Source: Streptomyces antnestii (lineage in GTDB: Bacteria > Actinomycetota > Actinomycetes > Streptomycetales > Streptomycetaceae). From it: a stretch of 64,000 bases of DNA. The notes below the pieces were generated by a model that was not told the origin of the DNA, searched no databases, and was given only the letters and a program-made list of their open reading frames with translations. Below are positions 60,003 to 64,000 of the stretch, piece after piece (position 1 is the first letter of the stretch; each line of letters begins with the position of its first letter). The DNA lies in assembly GCF_004005495.1 (NCBI RefSeq), contig NZ_RZYA01000008.1:1-64000 (forward strand), written 5' to 3'. The position numbers and the translations under genes are program-made.

Positions 60003-60266
60003 ATGAGACGCATCGACAGCGAACAGGCGCGGCACATCGTCGAAGCAGGCAAGGTCATGCCGCGCGACGAACTCGAGCGGATCGCCGCCGCGCGGCACCC
60101 GGCGAGAAAGGACGTCCTCGGGTTCGAGTACGGCGAGGACGAGACCGCGCCCGGCCGCTACCGGTTCGCCGTAGAGGTCGAGGACGCCGCCGGGGTCGTG
60201 TGGTGGATCGAGCTCAACGCCCACACGGGCGAGATCCTCGAGGAGGACAACTCCGCGAATCGCTGA
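60003..60266 (+). CDS. small PepSY-like domain protein
   Basis: This 87-aa protein has a PepSY-like pattern: ERIAAARHPARKDVLGFEYG, then YRFAVEVEDAAGVVWWIELNAHTGEILEE. There is no signal peptide. A perfect 7-5-7 inverted repeat (GCCGCCA-taccg-TGGCGGC, 59984-60002) abuts the ATG, and no ribosome site is visible. This suggests leaderless translation with an operator over the start. Function unknown. Confidence 0.7.
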   Translation: MRRIDSEQARHIVEAGKVMPRDELERIAAARHPARKDVLGFEYGEDETAPGRYRFAVEVEDAAGVVWWIELNAHTGEILEEDNSANR

Positions 60267-60386
60267 AGGCGCGACTCCCGTCCCGGGCCGGGTTCGGACA
60301 GCCGGGCGACGAGGATGCCCCTGACGCGGCCCGTCAGTCCGGTCCTGGCCCGTCTCCGGGCCAGAAGTTCCCGGCACCGGCGGCGC

Positions 60387-60917
60387 TCAAGTAGCCATGG
60401 CGAGCGGCACCGGCGAGGTGAGGGCCTCCAGCCGCTTGATCTTCCTGCGGACGACGTACAGGGGGATCACCCCGAAGGCCCCGAAGGACATGTCGATGAC
60501 CGACCACCAGAAGGGGATGCCGCGGAGCGGTCCGCAGATCAGGGCGAGCGGGACGATGCCGGCGCAGGCGATCATCGCGAACTCGACGACCCAGATGTTG
60601 CGGACCGGGTCGCGGTAGGGCCCGTAGAAGGCGACGGCGATCACTAGGTGCGCGAACGCCAGCCAGTCCGTGCCGTACAGCAGGAAGGGGTACCTCGCGT
60701 CGGCGACGTCGAGCCCCTGCCGTACGCGCTCGATCCAGGCCATGAGCGCGGGCAGATGCTCCGGCACGGACAAGGACCTCAACAGGTCCTCGGTCCAGTG
60801 CAGTTCGTGCACCAGAGGAAAGGCAGTCGCCCCGCTCAGCACGAGGCAGACGACGAAGAGGACCAGCCACGCACGGATGCCCTTGAGAAGGGCGGCTCTG
60901 TCACCACTGTCGCTCAT
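60387..60917 (-). CDS. membrane protein of unknown function
   Basis: This 176-aa protein has four predicted transmembrane helices (about residues 15-33, 84-100, 107-130, 135-155) and a basic end (VRRKIKRLEAL). A family is not recognised. It is convergent with the PepSY-like gene and stands alone. Confidence 0.75.
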   Translation of the reverse strand: MSDSGDRAALLKGIRAWLVLFVVCLVLSGATAFPLVHELHWTEDLLRSLSVPEHLPALMAWIERVRQGLDVADARYPFLLYGTDWLAFAHLVIAVAFYGPYRDPVRNIWVVEFAMIACAGIVPLALICGPLRGIPFWWSVIDMSFGAFGVIPLYVVRRKIKRLEALTSPVPLAMAT

Positions 60918-60975
60918 GGCAGGAGCGTACGCCCTACTTGAACGCGTTCAAAACGGGCCCAGCTCGCCGAGGTGC

Positions 60976-62505
60976 TCAGCGGCTCCTGATCAGGTCCGCG
61001 GCGCGCTCGGCGACCATCATGATCGTGACCACCGGGTTGGTGGCCACGAGCTGGGGGAACACCGAGGCGTCCACGACACTCAGTCCGTCGACGCCTCGGA
61101 CCGCGAGTTCCGGTGTCAGTACGGCGAGTTGGTCGTCGTCCGCGCCGATCCTGCAGGTGCCACTGACGTGGTAGACCGTCTGATGGGTCGCCCGCGCGAC
61201 CTTGCTGATCTGCTCGTCCGTCTGGATGTCCGGGCCGGGGAAGACCTCCCGTACGAGCCACGACGCGAAAGGCTCCGCCTCCGCGATGCGCCGGGCCAGC
61301 CGGACGCCCGCGACGAGCACCGCCTCGTCCCGGCCCTCGAGGTCGGTGAAGTAGCGGTAGTCGATCGAGGGCGCCGCCTCGGGGTCGGCCGAGGTGATCC
61401 ACACGCGGCCGCGCGAGGCCGGCCGGGCCACGTTGGGCGCGATGGACACGATGCGCTCCGGCAGCCGGGCGCCGTACGCCTCGGCGTGGACGGCCCAGGG
61501 CTCCACCGGGAAATGCATCAGGACGTCGGGCCGGTCGTGCGGCTCGGCGAGGCTCACCAGGGCGCCGGCGTCCCAGCCGCTCGCACACGTGGCCGGTGGC
61601 GAGGTCCGCAACTCCCAGACGACGAGCCCCTCGGCGTGGTCCATGAGGTTCTCCCCCACGCCGGGCAGGTCGACGACGACGGGGACGCCCGCGTCCTCCA
61701 GGACGGCGCGCGGTCCGATGCCGGACAGCTGCAGCAGGCGCGGCGTGTCGATCGCGCCGCAGCAGAGGATCACCTCGCGGCGCGCGGCGAACCGGACCTG
61801 CTCTCCCACGACGCGCGCGAGCACCCCGGTCGCGCGGCCGTCGACGACCTCGACGCGCTCCACGCGGGCGCCGAGCACGACGCTGAGGTTGGCGCGCGTG
61901 GCGCGCGCCGGGTGCAGGTAGTGGATGGACGTCGACGAACGGACGTTGCCCTGCGGCGTGTAGCCGACCTCGAAGAAGCCGGCGCCCTCGGCGCGTTCGT
62001 CAAGGCGGCCGTCGTTCCACGCGTCCTGCACGGGTACGTCGAGCGCGGTCGCCGCGGCGGCCACCATGTCGGCGACCATCGGGTTGCGGTCCGCGGTCGC
62101 GACGGGCTGGATCGGCGTCGGGAGCCGGTCGTAGTACGGCTGCACGACGGCCGGCTCCCAGCCGGCGGCGCCGCGCTCGACCCACTCGTCGAGGTCGGCG
62201 GCCAGGGTGCGCCAGGAGATCATCGTGTTGCCGTCGGAGCAGCCGCCGAGAATCCGCAGCCGGGCCTGGCGGATCGCCGAGTTCCCGCGCTCCTGCGGGA
62301 CGCTGCGGTAGTCGAGGTCGTACTCGCCCTCGAGCATCTCCGCCCAGCGCCGCAGCTCACGGGCGCGCGGCTCGTGCTCGTCGTCGGGGCCCCATTCGAG
62401 GAGCGCGACGGTGACGTCGGCGTCCTCGCTCAGGCGCGCGGCGAGCAGGCTGCCCGACGTACCACCGCCGACGATCAGGTAGTCGAAGGCCGTGGCGTCG
62501 GCCAT
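60976..62505 (-). CDS. GMC-family FAD oxidoreductase
   Basis: This 509-aa enzyme has the FAD dinucleotide motif VGGGTSGSLLAARL near the N-terminus, the GMC signature region ILGGCSDGNTMISWRT, a second signature GAIDTPRLLQLSGIG and the catalytic His in VYHVSGTCRIGAD. The C-terminus VVDASVFPQLVATNPVVTIM is typical. It oxidises an alcohol; choline, glucose-like or aromatic alcohols are all possible. The ATG at 62505 overlaps the transporter stop by one base (TGATG), so enzyme and transporter are coupled. Confidence 0.92.
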   Translation of the reverse strand: MADATAFDYLIVGGGTSGSLLAARLSEDADVTVALLEWGPDDEHEPRARELRRWAEMLEGEYDLDYRSVPQERGNSAIRQARLRILGGCSDGNTMISWRTLAADLDEWVERGAAGWEPAVVQPYYDRLPTPIQPVATADRNPMVADMVAAAATALDVPVQDAWNDGRLDERAEGAGFFEVGYTPQGNVRSSTSIHYLHPARATRANLSVVLGARVERVEVVDGRATGVLARVVGEQVRFAARREVILCCGAIDTPRLLQLSGIGPRAVLEDAGVPVVVDLPGVGENLMDHAEGLVVWELRTSPPATCASGWDAGALVSLAEPHDRPDVLMHFPVEPWAVHAEAYGARLPERIVSIAPNVARPASRGRVWITSADPEAAPSIDYRYFTDLEGRDEAVLVAGVRLARRIAEAEPFASWLVREVFPGPDIQTDEQISKVARATHQTVYHVSGTCRIGADDDQLAVLTPELAVRGVDGLSVVDASVFPQLVATNPVVTIMMVAERAADLIRSR

Positions 62506-63998
62506 CACGCGACACCTTCCGTGGCCGCCTCCGCCACCACCGGGCTGTGGCCGGCGAAGCGGGCGAAGCGCTTCATCAGGAACAGGTAGAGCGGGCAGAT
62601 CACCGCGAGTCCGATGATCCAGGAGATGTCGACGCCGCCGAGCTTCTCGGCCATCGGACCGGTGTACATCGCGGTGCTCAGGAAGGGGATCTGGACGAGG
62701 ATGCCGAGGACATAGCAGGCGACCGCGATGAGGTTGAACTTGCCGTAGCGGCCGCCGTCCCGCTCGAACAGGGAGTCGATGTCGTACTCGCCGTGCTTGA
62801 GCGCGTAGTAGTCGACCAGGTTGACGGCTGTCCACGGCACGAGCACGCAGAGCAGCAGGAGCATGAAGTTGGTGAAGTTGACGAGGAAGTTGTCCTTGCC
62901 GGCCAGCGCCATGACGAGCGCGCCGGCGAAGAGGACGGCGGAGACCACCGCGCGGGCCGAGGCGCCGGGCACCCACTTCGGGAAGATCGTCTGGCCGACC
63001 GTGATGGTGGACAGCGCGCCGCAGTAGAGGTTCATCGCGTTGGTGCACGCGATGCCGATACCGAAGACCGCGATGACGACGCCGCCGACGCCGTGGGTCA
63101 GCTCCTGCAGGCCGGAGACCGTGTCGGCCTTGGGCAGCGCGGCGCCGACGAGGACGCCGAGGATCATCGGGAACAGCGAGCCGAGCACCGCGCCGGCGTA
63201 CGTCGCCCAGAACGCGGGGCGCACGCCCGTGTCGCGGGGCATGTAGCGGGTGTAGTCGGAGACGTACGGCGCGTAGGCGATCTGCCAGAGCGCGGCCAGC
63301 GAGACCGTGCCCATGAAGCCGGCCACGGTGGCGCCGCCGGTGTGCAGCGCGCCGGTGGGCAGGTGGTGGACGCCGAGCATCCAGACGAAGGCGAGGACCA
63401 TCACCACGCCGGAGACGAGGCTCATCAGGCCCGTCAGCGCGTGGATCATCCGGTAGCCGACGATCGCGCCGACGACGCTGACCAGTCCGATCAGGATGAT
63501 CGCGAAGGTCTCGTCGATCCCGAACAGGCTGGAGACCGCCTGGCCGCCGAGGACCATGTTGGAGGCGAAGAAGCCGACGTACATGAAGATCACGAGGATG
63601 ACGACGAGCAGGCTCCCGTACGAGCCGAACTGCGCGCGCGTCTGCAGCATCTGCGGGACGCCCATCTGTGGGCCCTGTGCGGCGTGCAGCGCCATCACCA
63701 CGCCGCCGACGGCGTGGCCGACGACGAGGGCGATGAGCGCGGCCCAGACGGGCATTCCGTAGACGGCCGTCGCGACCACGCCGGTGGCCACGGTGAGCAG
63801 CATGATGTTGGAGCCGAACCAGATGGTGAACAGGTCGCGGGCGCGCCCGTGCCGCTCGGTCACGGGGATGTGGTCGATGGTGCGCTTCTCGACCCCCAGC
63901 GTGGTCTCGACCCCCGTCGTGGTCTCGACCGCCGTCGTGGTCTCGACCGGCATCGTGGTCTCGGCCGCCTGCGTGGTCTCGGCTGCGTCGTGCTGCAT
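62505..63998 (-). CDS. NCS1/purine-cytosine permease-family transporter (right edge)
   Basis: This 497-aa protein has about 12 transmembrane segments and an NCS1 (CodB-like) pattern: IDHIPVTERHGRARDLFTIW, GPQMGVPQMLQTRAQFGSYG and YAPYVSDYTRYMPRDTG. Substrates in this family include cytosine, allantoin and hydantoin; the coupled GMC gene suggests an alcohol or amine precursor. The cytoplasmic N-terminus consists of six-residue repeats (xVETTx). The ATG at 63998 is two bases from the window edge, and a longer start outside cannot be excluded. Confidence 0.85.
   Translation of the reverse strand: MQHDAAETTQAAETTMPVETTTAVETTTGVETTLGVEKRTIDHIPVTERHGRARDLFTIWFGSNIMLLTVATGVVATAVYGMPVWAALIALVVGHAVGGVVMALHAAQGPQMGVPQMLQTRAQFGSYGSLLVVILVIFMYVGFFASNMVLGGQAVSSLFGIDETFAIILIGLVSVVGAIVGYRMIHALTGLMSLVSGVVMVLAFVWMLGVHHLPTGALHTGGATVAGFMGTVSLAALWQIAYAPYVSDYTRYMPRDTGVRPAFWATYAGAVLGSLFPMILGVLVGAALPKADTVSGLQELTHGVGGVVIAVFGIGIACTNAMNLYCGALSTITVGQTIFPKWVPGASARAVVSAVLFAGALVMALAGKDNFLVNFTNFMLLLLCVLVPWTAVNLVDYYALKHGEYDIDSLFERDGGRYGKFNLIAVACYVLGILVQIPFLSTAMYTGPMAEKLGGVDISWIIGLAVICPLYLFLMKRFARFAGHSPVVAEAATEGVA
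63901..63990 (-). repeat. 18-bp tandem repeats encoding VETT hexapeptides
   Basis: Five units of 18 bp with the core GTGGTCTCGACC (as read on the plus strand) start at 63901, 63919, 63937, 63955 and 63973. They encode AAETTQ, AAETTM, PVETTT, AVETTT and GVETTL in the N-terminal tail of the transporter. Copy-number change would keep the frame. Confidence 0.85.
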
Positions 63999-64000
63999 GG

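Overview
The window is high-GC (roughly 70% or more) actinobacterial DNA with tightly packed genes, many GTG starts, 1-4 bp stop/start overlaps, Tat and lipoprotein export signals, and many IclR, ROK, MocR and CitB-type regulators. A Streptomyces or very close relative is the best fit. No rRNA, tRNA, CRISPR array or intact mobile element was seen. The window reads as a catabolic 'accessory' stretch: a chain of transporter, enzyme and regulator modules, each with its own control.

Layout. (1) 27-11379: taurine/sulfoacetaldehyde dissimilation. Tpa (taurine:pyruvate aminotransferase) and Ald (alanine dehydrogenase) make sulfoacetaldehyde and recycle pyruvate; Xsc and Pta convert it to sulfite, acetyl phosphate and acetyl-CoA. 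An IclR and a MocR/TauR-type regulator are present, together with an unexpected CobS/CobT-like AAA+/VWA pair. (2) 11701-18685: an APC amino-acid permease, a CitA/CitB-type two-component system and a NitT/TauT-type ABC importer. (3) 18690-24111: a catabolic module of unknown substrate (YtcJ-like amidohydrolase, F420-type LLM oxidoreductase, APC permease, SDR). (4) 24140-32171: a glycan locus with a GH85 endo-beta-N-acetylglucosaminidase, a ROK regulator, a CUT1 sugar importer without its own ATPase, and a GH29 alpha-L-fucosidase. (5) 32224-40485: one long leftward operon of a secreted anchored protein, two small membrane proteins, a fused LivH-LivM permease, LivG, LivF, LivK-like lipoprotein and a lytic transglycosylase. 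(6) 40896-44672: small regulators with their targets (IclR, SRPBCC/ArsR, DUF899, Lrp/LysE). (7) 44695-50565: sugar-acid catabolism (DapA-like, FAH-family, MFS, IclR, UxaA/GarD-like). (8) 50647-52761: DUF2252, CMD-family and LapA-like proteins.

(9) 53005-59790 is the most unusual part. Two nearly identical 389-bp copies of an HTH gene lie in opposite orientation and bracket an IS3 remnant, two inverted copies of an 86-aa protein gene, and a leftward cassette of two paralogous 70-71 aa peptides, a PqqD-like/M50 membrane metalloprotease and a secreted four-cysteine protein. I read this cassette as a candidate ribosomally made, processed peptide system that I do not recognise as a described class. 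(10) 60003-63998: a PepSY-like small protein, a membrane protein, a GMC oxidoreductase and an NCS1-type transporter that reaches the right edge.

All functions come from motif recognition and gene context. No database search was run, and operator calls are inverted repeats read by eye.
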